DNA from: Acipenser ruthenus
Lineage: Eukaryota; Chordata; Actinopteri; Acipenseriformes; Acipenseridae
Direction of reading: 5' to 3'
NCBI RefSeq assembly: GCF_902713425.1
Contig: NC_081190.1
Location: 99,083,571-99,147,570, forward strand
Length of the DNA: 64,000 nucleotides
A program made the position numbers and the translations under genes. Shown one piece after another: positions 47,345 through 61,013 of this stretch; within the stretch, counting starts at the first letter, position 1; every line of letters begins with the position of its first letter. Below the pieces are notes generated by a model. That model was not told where the DNA came from and did no database searches. It was given only the letters and a program-made list of their open reading frames with translations.

Positions 47345-48185
47345 TACAAAGTTGCTAATATTAAAGAAGACGAGGTTCAGCGGTACAGTTGTTTTTTTTA
47401 AAACATAGTGTTTCAGCTCTGTACAGACGTTCTATGTCGTTATCCGTTATTGATTCAGCTTTATTTAGATGATTGCCTTTACCTTGTTTTAATTTCCCGT
47501 TCCTCTGAGATACGAATCTACCAGCTTTACATCTTTTTTTTTTTTTTTTAACGTATTCTCATTTTGTTGATCATTAATGCACATTTCTGTACTGTGGGTG
47601 TTGTCGAGCGATTGAAAACGAGACATTTTGTGTTTGAATTGAAAGTGATGGTCTCGAGGAGTCGAACAAGTCACAATAAGCCTTCATCCATGTATCATGT
47701 AACCACATGTATGCTGTCTCTAACTGGAGGAGAGGGACCCTTGCAGTACTGCTCAGCCTAAAGAACCACACGAGTTGTTTGAAAGGGGGATTTATTTTGT
47801 AGAATAAACATCAAATTGGTTTCAGGGCATACAGTCCTCCAACGGCAACACAGCTCAGTACAGCTGAGATCCATTACAACACTGCTGCAGATTCAAACTA
47901 AAAGAGGGTAATATACAAAATGGATGCCTTTGAGAACTTAACACTTTCAATGCCAACGTGTGGCTACTACTTTGTGAACATACAATTTCGCAAGAATCTA
48001 ATGGCACTTTTAATGCTGCTATATATACACACACAGACACACGGGCCCGCACACGTGGAGCCCAGAGCTGCTTAAATGTTAACGTTTGTGACAAATTAGA
48101 GATCTGGAAATCCCTCCCCCAACCTGTCATTGCATGAATGATATTAACTTAATACTATGAAAGAGATAAACCAAGACTGTCGTTC

Positions 48186-48305
48186 GCTTACGGCCATACC
48201 ACCTTGAGAACGCCCGATCTCGTCTGATCTCGGAAGCTAAGCAAGGTCGGGCCTGGTTAGTACTTGGATGGGAGACCGCCTGGGAATACCAGGTGCTGTA
48301 AGCTT
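48186..48305 (+). rRNA. RN5S: 5S rRNA, unit 17
   Basis: Common 5S sequence. The AC-rich tract upstream (near 48035) lacks one 8-bp step. Confidence 0.98.
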
Positions 48306-48975
48306 TTCTTTCTGCAGCTTGACAGGGGGCGCTATTTCCCTTGTTATTTATGTTACTAACCTGGAAGCTGTAAGTCTAAACATCGTTTTCTTTTTTTGGT
48401 TTTTTTATTGTCCCATTCCACACACGAACAAGTATTGTATCAGCCTTTACTGGTTTTGAAAACTGAGTTAGGACAGAAAGGGTTATCGTATTATATTCTA
48501 AGCCGAAACTACCAGTAGCGGTCCGATACAAACAAATGTGAACAGGGTTAAGACAAAAGTACTGACGAGTTTTGCTAGTTATGGTTAGTTTAATTAATTA
48601 AAAAAAGAAATAACAGTTGATGAAGTACTTTTTATTATAGTAACAGAACGAGACATGTTTTAAAGCCACAAACTGCGTGTTTAGATTATTGTGCCAAACA
48701 AGAGAACAAAACGAGCATATCAACCAAGAACGGATTTAGTGACCCGTTCATTCGTTCGAGTTTATTTATATTATGTGTGACCTTAACAAATGTTTGACCA
48801 ATGTTTTGCTTGCTTTCTTTTTGAAAGTCGTACATTTGTTACATTTTTTTTATTTCGTTTACGCAGACGTGTATACAGACCCGTCGCTTCTTTTGCGGAA
48901 CATCTCACATGCTGCTGCACGAATGACGTCGTCCTGTGTAAATCCTGGCATCTTGTCCTCCAATGATAAAGGCGC

Positions 48976-49155
48976 ATGCAAATATATACCGAGAGGCATT
49001 ACGGGAATGCAATTTATAAATACTTATACTGAAAACTGAAGGAACCCATTACACCCAACAGACTGGAAAGTGCGATATGATAACAATGAAAATGTTATAT
49101 TAGGAAAAGAGTGTTTCTTTAAATTGCAGATGTAGGCACCGTTTCTTTGAAAAAT
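48976..49155 (+). promoter_or_regulatory. U1 promoter, unit 18
   Basis: Octamer 48976..48983, SPH/Staf 48990..49007, PSE 49136..49155. Confidence 0.85.
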
Positions 49156-49196
49156 GTCTCTTGTGGACGGGTGACGACTCGCAATGTGTACAACTC

Positions 49197-49360
49197 ATAC
49201 TTACCTGGCAGGGGAGATACCATGATCATGAAGGTGGTTCACCCAGGGCGAGGCTCGGCCATTGCACTCCGGCTGTGCTGACCCCTGCGAATTCCCCAAA
49301 TGCGGGAATCTCGACTGCATAATTTCTGGTAGTGGGGGACTGCGTTCGCGCTCTCCCCTG
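49197..49360 (+). ncRNA. RNU1: U1 snRNA, unit 18
   Basis: No difference from unit 1 noticed. 3' box 49369..49380, then a short CTCA tract (3). Confidence 0.97.
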
Positions 49361-49664
49361 AAACTATGGTCAAAGACAGAAACAAACACGAACCCGTCGG
49401 AGGAAGGAACTCACTCACTCACTAGTTATTCAACAACTCTCCGGCAGGCGGCTTCGTCACACAGGGAGTCAGGTTTTCTTTAAAAGGAGCTCAATGTTTT
49501 TAGCTTTCTGACTGTCAAATAAATAGCTACGTGGTTCCTGCACATCTATTTCCATGTTTCGTTATTTTTTATTGACAAGACTAAAAGTAAAGACTCAGCA
49601 GTGTCTGTATCAAAGTTTTTATTTTTATTTTAAATAATTGGAAATCATTTTCGAGCTTATCAGT

Positions 49665-49923
49665 TTTATTTATTTAGTTGATGTTTTTTATTCAGATAAA
49701 CTGTGCATCACAACTGCTGCTGCTGCTGCTGCTGCTGCTGCAGAGTCACTTACAATAGGACCTGGGTTTTACATCTCATTTGAAGGAAGGAGCACAAGGA
49801 GGTTAAGGGACTTGCTCAGGGACAGGGTCACACACAATGAGCCAGTGGCTGAGCTGGGATTGAACCAGGAACCTCCCGGTAACAAGAGCTTTTCTTTAAC
49901 CACCTGACCACTAAGCCCCTTAA
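49665..49923 (-). mobile_element. CORE-like SINE, unit 18
   Basis: (CTG)9. Confidence 0.8.
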
Positions 49924-49990
49924 AACATATCTTGGCAGACAAACACTTTAATTAGACAACATAAAACCACATACAAGCAGATTTACAAGC

Positions 49991-50239
49991 AGGGCTGCAA
50001 TCGCGTTCGCGCTCTCCCCTGATGTTATAGTCAAAGTTAAAAACACAGGTATTGAAAGCAATTAGCGATTATCTATATATCTCCAGCAGGTGGCTCTGTC
50101 AGACTGGGAATGAGATTTTGTTTTTTCTTTCGGAGCGTATAATGTTCTAGAAAGTACCAAAGTGTTTTATGTACATGTATTGTGAAGTGTTTCATCTTGA
50201 GAAGACAAAGTAACGAGTCAGCGGCACGTGTATCAAAGT
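49991..50239 (+). pseudogene. U1 3'-end relic, unit 18
   Basis: Exact U1 3'-end block at 50003..50021. Confidence 0.75.
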
Positions 50240-51088
50240 TACAAAGTTGCTAATATTAAAGAAGACGAGGTTCAGCGGTACAGTTGTTTTTTTTAAAACA
50301 TAGTGTTTCAGCTCTGTACAGACGTTCTATGTCGTTATCCGTTATTGATTCAGCTTTATTTAGATGATTGCCTTTACCTTGTTTTAATTTCCCGTTCCTC
50401 TGAGATACGAATCTACCAGCTTTACATCTTTTTTTTTTTTTTTTAACGTATTCTCATTTTGTTGATCATTAATGCACATTTCTGTACTGTGGGTGTTGTC
50501 GAGCGATTGAAAACGAGACATTTTGTGTTTGAATTGAAAGAGATGGTCTCGAGGAGTCGAACAAGTCACAATAAGCCTTCATCCATGTATCATGTAACCA
50601 CATGTATGCTGTCTCTAACTGGAGGAGAGGGACCCTTGCAGTACTGCTCAGCCTAAAGAACCACACGAGTTGTTTGAAAGGGGGATTTATTTTGTAGAAT
50701 AAACATCAAATTGGTTTCAGGGCATACAGTCCTCCAACGGCAACACAGCTCAGTACAGCTGAGATCCATTACAACACTGCTGCAGATTCAAACTAAAAGA
50801 GGGTAATATACAAAATGGATGCCTTTGAGAACTTAACACTTTCAATGCCAACGTGTGGCTACTACTTTGTGAACATACAATTTCGCAAGAATCTAATGGC
50901 ACTTTTAATGCTGCTATATATACACACACAGACACACGGACACACGGGCCCGCACACGTGGAGCCCAGAGCTGCTTAAATGTTAACGTTTGTGACAAATT
51001 AGAGATCTGGAAATCCCTCCCCCAACCTGTCATTGCATGAATGATATTAACTTAATACTATGAAAGAGATAAACCAAGACTGTCGTTC

Positions 51089-51208
51089 GCTTACGGCCAT
51101 ACCACCTTGAGAACGCCCGATCTCGTCTGATCTCGGAAGCTAAGCAAGGTCGGGCCTGGTTAGTACTTGGATGGGAGACCGCCTGGGAATACCAGGTGCT
51201 GTAAGCTT
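51089..51208 (+). rRNA. RN5S: 5S rRNA, unit 18
   Basis: Common 5S sequence. AAAGAGATGG marker upstream. Confidence 0.98.
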
Positions 51209-51878
51209 TTCTTTCTGCAGCTTGACAGGGGGCGCTATTTCCCTTGTTATTTATGTTACTAACCTGGAAGCTGTAAGTCTAAACATCGTTTTCTTTTTTT
51301 GGTTTTTTTATTGTCCCATTCCACACACGAACAAGTATTGTATCAGCCTTTACTGGTTTTGAAAACTGAGTTAGGACAGAAAGGGTTATCGTATTATATT
51401 CTAAGCCGAAACTACCAGTAGCGGTCCGATACAAACAAATGTGAACAGGGTTAAGACAAAAGTACTGACGAGTTTTGCTAGTTATGGTTAGTTTAATTAA
51501 TTAAAAAAAGAAATAACAGTTGATGAAGTACTTTTTATTATAGTAACAGAACGAGACATGTTTTAAAGCCACAAACTGCGTGTTTAGATTATTGTGCCAA
51601 ACAAGAGAACAAAACGAGCATATCAACCAAGAACGGATTTAGTGACCCGTTCATTCGTTCGAGTTTATTTATATTATGTGTGACCTTAACAAATGTTTGA
51701 CCAATGTTTTGCTTGCTTTCTTTTTGAAAGTCGTACATTTGTTACATTTTTTTTATTTCGTTTACGCAGACGTGTATACAGACCCGTCGCTTCTTTTGCG
51801 GAACATCTCACATGCTGCTGCACGAATGACGTCGTCCTGTGTAAATCCTGGCATCTTGTCCTCCAATGATAAAGGCGC

Positions 51879-52058
51879 ATGCAAATATATACCGAGAGGC
51901 ATTACGGGAATGCAATTTATAAATACTTATACTGAAAACTGAAGGAACCCATTACACCCAACAGACTGGAAAGTGCGATATGATAACAATGAAAATGTTA
52001 TATTAGGAAAAGAGTGTTTCTTTAAATTGCAGATGTAGGCACCGTTTCTTTGAAAAAT
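51879..52058 (+). promoter_or_regulatory. U1 promoter, unit 19
   Basis: Octamer 51879..51886, SPH/Staf 51893..51910, PSE 52039..52058. Confidence 0.85.
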
Positions 52059-52099
52059 GTCTCTTGTGGACGGGTGACGACTCGCAATGTGTACAACTC

Positions 52100-52263
52100 A
52101 TACTTACCTGGCAGGGGAGATACCATGATCATGAAGGTGGTTCACCCAGGGCGAGGCTCGGCCATTGCACTCCGGCTGTGCTGACCCCTGCGAATTCCCC
52201 AAATGCGGGAATCTCGACTGCATAATTTCTGGTAGTGGGGGACTGCGTTCGCGCTCTCCCCTG
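52100..52263 (+). ncRNA. RNU1: U1 snRNA, unit 19
   Basis: No difference from unit 1 noticed. 3' box 52272..52283. The flank has GGCAGGCAGCTT, a private change. Confidence 0.97.
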
Positions 52264-52575
52264 AAACTATGGTCAAAGACAGAAACAAACACGAACCCGT
52301 CGGAGGAAGGAACTCACTCACTCACTCACTCACTAGTTATTCAACAACTCTCCGGCAGGCAGCTTCGTCACACAGGGAGTCAGGTTTTCTTTAAAAGGAG
52401 CTCAATGTTTTTAGCTTTCTGACTGTCAAATAAATAGCTACGTGGTTCCTGCACATCTATTTCCATGTTTCGTTATTTTTTATTGACAAGACTAAAAGTA
52501 AAGACTCAGCAGTGTCTGTATCAAAGTTTTTATTTTTATTTTAAATAATTGGAAATCATTTTCGAGCTTATCAGT

Positions 52576-52623
52576 TTTATTTATTTAGTTGATGTTTTTT
52601 ATTCAGATAAACTGTGCATCACA

Positions 52624-52658
<35 letters not shown>

Positions 52659-52840
52659 AGAGTCACTTACAATAGGACCTGGGTTTTACATCTCATTTGA
52701 AGGAAGGAGCACAAGGAGGTTAAGGGACTTGCTCAGGGACAGGGTCACACACAATGAGCCAGTGGCTGAGCTGGGATTGAACCAGGAACCTCCCGGTAAC
52801 AAGAGCTTTTCTTTAACCACCTGACCACTAAGCCCCTTAA
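52576..52840 (-). mobile_element. CORE-like SINE, unit 19
   Basis: (CTG)11, shared with units 20 and 21. Confidence 0.8.
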
Positions 52841-52907
52841 AACATATCTTGGCAGACAAACACTTTAATTAGACAACATAAAACCACATACAAGCAGATT
52901 TACAAGC

Positions 52908-53156
52908 AGGGCTGCAATCGCGTTCGCGCTCTCCCCTGATGTTATAGTCAAAGTTAAAAACACAGGTATTGAAAGCAATTAGCGATTATCTATATATCTC
53001 CAGCAGGTGGCTCTGTCAGACTGGGAATGAGATTTTGTTTTTTCTTTCGGAGCGTATAATGTTCTAGAAAGTACCAAAGTGTTTTATGTACATGTATTGT
53101 GAAGTGTTTCATCTTGAGAAGACAAAGTAACGAGTCAGCGGCACGTGTATCAAAGT
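52908..53156 (+). pseudogene. U1 3'-end relic, unit 19
   Basis: Exact U1 3'-end block at 52920..52938. Confidence 0.75.
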
Positions 53157-54005
53157 TACAAAGTTGCTAATATTAAAGAAGACGAGGTTCAGCGGTACAG
53201 TTGTTTTTTTTAAAACATAGTGTTTCAGCTCTGTACAGACGTTCTATGTCGTTATCCGTTATTGATTCAGCTTTATTTAGATGATTGCCTTTACCTTGTT
53301 TTAATTTCCCGTTCCTCTGAGATACGAATCTACCAGCTTTACATCTTTTTTTTTTTTTTTTAACGTATTCTCATTTTGTTGATCATTAATGCACATTTCT
53401 GTACTGTGGGTGTTGTCGAGCGATTGAAAACGAGACATTTTGTGTTTGAATTGAAAGAGATGGTCTCGAGGAGTCGAACAAGTCACAATAAGCCTTCATC
53501 CATGTATCATGTAACCACATGTATGCTGTCTCTAACTGGAGGAGAGGGACCCTTGCAGTACTGCTCAGCCTAAAGAACCACACGAGTTGTTTGAAAGGGG
53601 GATTTATTTTGTAGAATAAACATCAAATTGGTTTCAGGGCATACAGTCCTCCAACGGCAACACAGCTCAGTACAGCTGAGATCCATTACAACACTGCTGC
53701 AGATTCAAACTAAAAGAGGGTAATATACAAAATGGATGCCTTTGAGAACTTAACACTTTCAATGCCAACGTGTGGCTACTACTTTGTGAACATACAATTT
53801 CGCAAGAATCTAATGGCACTTTTAATGCTGCTATATATACACACACAGACACACGGACACACGGGCCCGCACACGTGGAGCCCAGAGCTGCTTAAATGTT
53901 AACGTTTGTGACAAATTAGAGATCTGGAAATCCCTCCCCCAACCTGTCATTGCATGAATGATATTAACTTAATACTATGAAAGAGATAAACCAAGACTGT
54001 CGTTC

Positions 54006-54125
54006 GCTTACGGCCATACCACCTTGAGAACGCCCGATCTCGTCTGATCTCGGAAGCTAAGCAAGGTCGGGCCTGGTTAGTACTTGGATGGGAGACCGCC
54101 TGGGAATACCAGGTGCTGTAAGCTT
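54006..54125 (+). rRNA. RN5S: 5S rRNA, unit 19
   Basis: Common 5S sequence. AAAGAGATGG marker upstream. Confidence 0.98.
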
Positions 54126-54795
54126 TTCTTTCTGCAGCTTGACAGGGGGCGCTATTTCCCTTGTTATTTATGTTACTAACCTGGAAGCTGTAAGTCTAAA
54201 CATCGTTTTCTTTTTTTGGTTTTTTTATTGTCCCATTCCACACACGAACAAGTATTGTATCAGCCTTTACTGGTTTTGAAAACTGAGTTAGGACAGAAAG
54301 GGTTATCGTATTATATTCTAAGCCGAAACTACCAGTAGCGGTCCGATACAAACAAATGTGAACAGGGTTAAGACAAAAGTACTGACGAGTTTTGCTAGTT
54401 ATGGTTAGTTTAATTAATTAAAAAAAGAAATAACAGTTGATGAAGTACTTTTTATTATAGTAACAGAACGAGACATGTTTTAAAGCCACAAACTGCGTGT
54501 TTAGATTATTGTGCCAAACAAGAGAACAAAACGAGCATATCAACCAAGAACGGATTTAGTGACCCGTTCATTCGTTCGAGTTTATTTATATTATGTGTGA
54601 CCTTAACAAATGTTTGACCAATGTTTTGCTTGCTTTCTTTTTGAAAGTCGTACATTTGTTACATTTTTTTTATTTCGTTTACGCAGACGTGTATACAGAC
54701 CCGTCGCTTCTTTTGCGGAACATCTCACATGCTGCTGCACGAATGACGTCGTCCTGTGTAAATCCTGGCATCTTGTCCTCCAATGATAAAGGCGC

Positions 54796-54975
54796 ATGCA
54801 AATATATACCGAGAGGCATTACGGGAATGCAATTTATAAATACTTATACTGAAAACTGAAGGAACCCATTACACCCAACAGACTGGAAAGTGCGATATGA
54901 TAACAATGAAAATGTTATATTAGGAAAAGAGTGTTTCTTTAAATTGCAGATGTAGGCACCGTTTCTTTGAAAAAT
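54796..54975 (+). promoter_or_regulatory. U1 promoter, unit 20
   Basis: Octamer 54796..54803, SPH/Staf 54810..54827, PSE 54956..54975. Confidence 0.85.
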
Positions 54976-55016
54976 GTCTCTTGTGGACGGGTGACGACTC
55001 GCAATGTGTACAACTC

Positions 55017-55180
55017 ATACTTACCTGGCAGGGGAGATACCATGATCATGAAGGTGGTTCACCCAGGGCGAGGCTCGGCCATTGCACTCCGGCTGTGCTG
55101 ACCCCTGCGAATTCCCCAAATGCGGGAATCTCGACTGCATAATTTCTGGTAGTGGGGGACTGCGTTCGCGCTCTCCCCTG
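55017..55180 (+). ncRNA. RNU1: U1 snRNA, unit 20
   Basis: No difference from unit 1 noticed. 3' box 55189..55200. Confidence 0.97.
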
Positions 55181-55492
55181 AAACTATGGTCAAAGACAGA
55201 AACAAACACGAACCCGTCGGAGGAAGGAACTCACTCACTCACTCACTCACTAGTTATTCAACAACTCTCCGGCAGGCGGCTTCGTCACACAGGGAGTCAG
55301 GTTTTCTTTAAAAGGAGCTCAATGTTTTTAGCTTTCTGACTGTCAAATAAATAGCTACGTGGTTCCTGCACATCTATTTCCATGTTTCGTTATTTTTTAT
55401 TGACAAGACTAAAAGTAAAGACTCAGCAGTGTCTGTATCAAAGTTTTTATTTTTATTTTAAATAATTGGAAATCATTTTCGAGCTTATCAGT

Positions 55493-55540
55493 TTTATTTA
55501 TTTAGTTGATGTTTTTTATTCAGATAAACTGTGCATCACA

Positions 55541-55575
<35 letters not shown>

Positions 55576-55757
55576 AGAGTCACTTACAATAGGACCTGGG
55601 TTTTACATCTCATTTGAAGGAAGGAGCACAAGGAGGTTAAGGGACTTGCTCAGGGACAGGGTCACACACAATGAGCCAGTGGCTGAGCTGGGATTGAACC
55701 AGGAACCTCCCGGTAACAAGAGCTTTTCTTTAACCACCTGACCACTAAGCCCCTTAA
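55493..55757 (-). mobile_element. CORE-like SINE, unit 20
   Basis: (CTG)11. Confidence 0.8.
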
Positions 55758-55824
55758 AACATATCTTGGCAGACAAACACTTTAATTAGACAACATAAAA
55801 CCACATACAAGCAGATTTACAAGC

Positions 55825-56073
55825 AGGGCTGCAATCGCGTTCGCGCTCTCCCCTGATGTTATAGTCAAAGTTAAAAACACAGGTATTGAAAGCAATTAGC
55901 GATTATCTATATATCTCCAGCAGGTGGCTCTGTCAGACTGGGAATGAGATTTTGTTTTTTCTTTCGGAGCGTATAATGTTCTAGAAAGTACCAAAGTGTT
56001 TTATGTACATGTATTGTGAAGTGTTTCATCTTGAGAAGACAAAGTAACGAGTCAGCGGCACGTGTATCAAAGT
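55825..56073 (+). pseudogene. U1 3'-end relic, unit 20
   Basis: Exact U1 3'-end block at 55837..55855. Confidence 0.75.
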
Positions 56074-56922
56074 TACAAAGTTGCTAATATTAAAGAAGAC
56101 GAGGTTCAGCGGTACAGTTGTTTTTTTTAAAACATAGTGTTTCAGCTCTGTACAGACGTTCTATGTCGTTATCCGTTATTGATTCAGCTTTATTTAGATG
56201 ATTGCCTTTACCTTGTTTTAATTTCCCGTTCCTCTGAGATACGAATCTACCAGCTTTACATCTTTTTTTTTTTTTTTTAACGTATTCTCATTTTGTTGAT
56301 CATTAATGCACATTTCTGTACTGTGGGTGTTGTCGAGCGATTGAAAACGAGACATTTTGTGTTTGAATTGAAAGAGATGGTCTCGAGGAGTCGAACAAGT
56401 CACAATAAGCCTTCATCCATGTATCATGTAACCACATGTATGCTGTCTCTAACTGGAGGAGAGGGACCCTTGCAGTACTGCTCAGCCTAAAGAACCACAC
56501 GAGTTGTTTGAAAGGGGGATTTATTTTGTAGAATAAACATCAAATTGGTTTCAGGGCATACAGTCCTCCAACGGCAACACAGCTCAGTACAGCTGAGATC
56601 CATTACAACACTGCTGCAGATTCAAACTAAAAGAGGGTAATATACAAAATGGATGCCTTTGAGAACTTAACACTTTCAATGCCAACGTGTGGCTACTACT
56701 TTGTGAACATACAATTTCGCAAGAATCTAATGGCACTTTTAATGCTGCTATATATACACACACAGACACACGGACACACGGGCCCGCACACGTGGAGCCC
56801 AGAGCTGCTTAAATGTTAACGTTTGTGACAAATTAGAGATCTGGAAATCCCTCCCCCAACCTGTCATTGCATGAATGATATTAACTTAATACTATGAAAG
56901 AGATAAACCAAGACTGTCGTTC

Positions 56923-57042
56923 GCTTACGGCCATACCACCTTGAGAACGCCCGATCTCGTCTGATCTCGGAAGCTAAGCAAGGTCGGGCCTGGTTAGTAC
57001 TTGGATGGGAGACCGCCTGGGAATACCAGGTGCTGTAAGCTT
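56923..57042 (+). rRNA. RN5S: 5S rRNA, unit 20
   Basis: Common 5S sequence. AAAGAGATGG marker upstream. Confidence 0.98.
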
Positions 57043-57712
57043 TTCTTTCTGCAGCTTGACAGGGGGCGCTATTTCCCTTGTTATTTATGTTACTAACCTG
57101 GAAGCTGTAAGTCTAAACATCGTTTTCTTTTTTTGGTTTTTTTATTGTCCCATTCCACACACGAACAAGTATTGTATCAGCCTTTACTGGTTTTGAAAAC
57201 TGAGTTAGGACAGAAAGGGTTATCGTATTATATTCTAAGCCGAAACTACCAGTAGCGGTCCGATACAAACAAATGTGAACAGGGTTAAGACAAAAGTACT
57301 GACGAGTTTTGCTAGTTATGGTTAGTTTAATTAATTAAAAAAAGAAATAACAGTTGATGAAGTACTTTTTATTATAGTAACAGAACGAGACATGTTTTAA
57401 AGCCACAAACTGCGTGTTTAGATTATTGTGCCAAACAAGAGAACAAAACGAGCATATCAACCAAGAACGGATTTAGTGACCCGTTCATTCGTTCGAGTTT
57501 ATTTATATTATGTGTGACCTTAACAAATGTTTGACCAATGTTTTGCTTGCTTTCTTTTTGAAAGTCGTACATTTGTTACATTTTTTTTATTTCGTTTACG
57601 CAGACGTGTATACAGACCCGTCGCTTCTTTTGCGGAACATCTCACATGCTGCTGCACGAATGACGTCGTCCTGTGTAAATCCTGGCATCTTGTCCTCCAA
57701 TGATAAAGGCGC

Positions 57713-57892
57713 ATGCAAATATATACCGAGAGGCATTACGGGAATGCAATTTATAAATACTTATACTGAAAACTGAAGGAACCCATTACACCCAACAGAC
57801 TGGAAAGTGCGATATGATAACAATGAAAATGTTATATTAGGAAAAGAGTGTTTCTTTAAATTGCAGATGTAGGCACCGTTTCTTTGAAAAAT
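57713..57892 (+). promoter_or_regulatory. U1 promoter, unit 21
   Basis: Octamer 57713..57720, SPH/Staf 57727..57744, PSE 57873..57892. Confidence 0.85.
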
Positions 57893-57933
57893 GTCTCTTG
57901 TGGACGGGTGACGACTCGCAATGTGTACAACTC

Positions 57934-58097
57934 ATACTTACCTGGCAGGGGAGATACCATGATCATGAAGGTGGTTCACCCAGGGCGAGGCTCGGCCATT
58001 GCACTCCGGCTGTGCTGACCCCTGCGAATTCCCCAAATGCGGGAATCTCGACTGCATAATTTCTGGTAGTGGGGGACTGCGTTCGCGCTCTCCCCTG
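57934..58097 (+). ncRNA. RNU1: U1 snRNA, unit 21
   Basis: No difference from unit 1 noticed. 3' box 58106..58117. Confidence 0.97.
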
Positions 58098-58409
58098 AAA
58101 CTATGGTCAAAGACAGAAACAAACACGAACCCGTCGGAGGAAGGAACTCACTCACTCACTCACTCACTAGTTATTCAACAACTCTCCGGCAGGCGGCTTC
58201 GTCACACAGGGAGTCAGGTTTTCTTTAAAAGGAGCTCAATGTTTTTAGCTTTCTGACTGTCAAATAAATAGCTACGTGGTTCCTGCACATCTATTTCCAT
58301 GTTTCGTTATTTTTTATTGACAAGACTAAAAGTAAAGACTCAGCAGTGTCTGTATCAAAGTTTTTATTTTTATTTTAAATAATTGGAAATCATTTTCGAG
58401 CTTATCAGT

Positions 58410-58457
58410 TTTATTTATTTAGTTGATGTTTTTTATTCAGATAAACTGTGCATCACA

Positions 58458-58492
<35 letters not shown>

Positions 58493-58674
58493 AGAGTCAC
58501 TTACAATAGGACCTGGGTTTTACATCTCATTTGAAGGAAGGAGCACAAGGAGGTTAAGGGACTTGCTCAGGGACAGGGTCACACACAATGAGCCAGTGGC
58601 TGAGCTGGGATTGAACCAGGAACCTCCCGGTAACAAGAGCTTTTCTTTAACCACCTGACCACTAAGCCCCTTAA
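58410..58674 (-). mobile_element. CORE-like SINE, unit 21
   Basis: (CTG)11. Confidence 0.8.
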
Positions 58675-58741
58675 AACATATCTTGGCAGACAAACACTTT
58701 AATTAGACAACATAAAACCACATACAAGCAGATTTACAAGC

Positions 58742-58990
58742 AGGGCTGCAATCGCGTTCGCGCTCTCCCCTGATGTTATAGTCAAAGTTAAAAACACAGG
58801 TATTGAAAGCAATTAGCGATTATCTATATATCTCCAGCAGGTGGCTCTGTCAGACTGGGAATGAGATTTTGTTTTTTCTTTCGGAGCGTATAATGTTCTA
58901 GAAAGTACCAAAGTGTTTTATGTACATGTATTGTGAAGTGTTTCATCTTGAGAAGACAAAGTAACGAGTCAGCGGCACGTGTATCAAAGT
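58742..58990 (+). pseudogene. U1 3'-end relic, unit 21
   Basis: Exact U1 3'-end block at 58754..58772. Confidence 0.75.
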
Positions 58991-59838
58991 TACAAAGTTG
59001 CTAATATTAAAGAAGACGAGGTTCAGCGGTACAGTTGTTTTTTTTAAAACATAGTGTTTCAGCTCTGTACAGACGTTCTATGTCGTTATCCGTTATTGAT
59101 TCAGCTTTATTTAGATGATTGCCTTTACCTTGTTTTAATTTCCCGTTCCTCTGAGATACGAATCTACCAGCTTTACATCTTTTTTTTTTTTTTTAACGTA
59201 TTCTCATTTTGTTGATCATTAATGCACATTTCTGTACTGTGGGTGTTGTCGAGCGATTGAAAACGAGACATTTTGTGTTTGAATTGAAAGTGATGGTCTC
59301 GAGGAGTCGAACAAGTCACAATAAGCCTTCATCCATGTATCATGTAACCACATGTATGCTGTCTCTAACTGGAGGAGAGGGACCCTTGCAGTACTGCTCA
59401 GCCTAAAGAACCACACGAGTTGTTTGAAAGGGGGATTTATTTTGTAGAATAAACATCAAATTGGTTTCAGGGCATACAGTCCTCCAACGGCAACACAGCT
59501 CAGTACAGCTGAGATCCATTACAACACTGCTGCAGATTCAAACTAAAAGAGGGTAATATACAAAATGGATGCCTTTGAGAACTTAACACTTTCAATGCCA
59601 ACGTGTGGCTACTACTTTGTGAACATACAATTTCGCAAGAATCTAATGGCACTTTTAATGCTGCTATATATACACACACAGACACACGGACACACGGGCC
59701 CGCACACGTGGAGCCCAGAGCTGCTTAAATGTTAACGTTTGTGACAAATTAGAGATCTGGAAATCCCTCCCCCAACCTGTCATTGCATGAATGATATTAA
59801 CTTAATACTATGAAAGAGATAAACCAAGACTGTCGTTC

Positions 59839-59958
59839 GCTTACGGCCATACCACCTTGAGAACGCCCGATCTCGTCTGATCTCGGAAGCTAAGCAAGGT
59901 CGGGCCTGGTTAGTACTTGGATGGGAGACCGCCTGGGAATACCAGGTGCTGTAAGCTT
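59839..59958 (+). rRNA. RN5S: 5S rRNA, unit 21
   Basis: Common 5S sequence. Poly-T tract upstream is one base shorter than in unit 20, and the marker is AAAGTGATGG. Confidence 0.98.
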
Positions 59959-60628
59959 TTCTTTCTGCAGCTTGACAGGGGGCGCTATTTCCCTTGTTAT
60001 TTATGTTACTAACCTGGAAGCTGTAAGTCTAAACATCGTTTTCTTTTTTTGGTTTTTTTATTGTCCCATTCCACACACGAACAAGTATTGTATCAGCCTT
60101 TACTGGTTTTGAAAACTGAGTTAGGACAGAAAGGGTTATCGTATTATATTCTAAGCCGAAACTACCAGTAGCGGTCCGATACAAACAAATGTGAACAGGG
60201 TTAAGACAAAAGTACTGACGAGTTTTGCTAGTTATGGTTAGTTTAATTAATTAAAAAAAGAAATAACAGTTGATGAAGTACTTTTTATTATAGTAACAGA
60301 ACGAGACATGTTTTAAAGCCACAAACTGCGTGTTTAGATTATTGTGCCAAACAAGAGAACAAAACGAGCATATCAACCAAGAACGGATTTAGTGACCCGT
60401 TCATTCGTTCGAGTTTATTTATATTATGTGTGACCTTAACAAATGTTTGACCAATGTTTTGCTTGCTTTCTTTTTGAAAGTCGTACATTTGTTACATTTT
60501 TTTTATTTCGTTTACGCAGACGTGTATACAGACCCGTCGCTTCTTTTGCGGAACATCTCACATGCTGCTGCACGAATGACGTCGTCCTGTGTAAATCCTG
60601 GCATCTTGTCCTCCAATGATAAAGGCGC

Positions 60629-60808
60629 ATGCAAATATATACCGAGAGGCATTACGGGAATGCAATTTATAAATACTTATACTGAAAACTGAAGGAACCC
60701 ATTACACCCAACAGACTGGAAAGTGCGATATGATAACAATGAAAATGTTATATTAGGAAAAGAGTGTTTCTTTAAATTGCAGATGTAGGCACCGTTTCTT
60801 TGAAAAAT
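60629..60808 (+). promoter_or_regulatory. U1 promoter, unit 22
   Basis: Octamer 60629..60636, SPH/Staf 60643..60660, PSE 60789..60808. Confidence 0.85.
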
Positions 60809-60849
60809 GTCTCTTGTGGACGGGTGACGACTCGCAATGTGTACAACTC

Positions 60850-61013
60850 ATACTTACCTGGCAGGGGAGATACCATGATCATGAAGGTGGTTCACCCAGG
60901 GCGAGGCTCGGCCATTGCACTCCGGCTGTGCTGACCCCTGCGAATTCCCCAAATGCGGGAATCTCGACTGCATAATTTCTGGTAGTGGGGGACTGCGTTC
61001 GCGCTCTCCCCTG
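60850..61013 (+). ncRNA. RNU1: U1 snRNA, unit 22
   Basis: No difference from unit 1 noticed. 3' box 61022..61033, then (CTCA)6. Confidence 0.97.
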
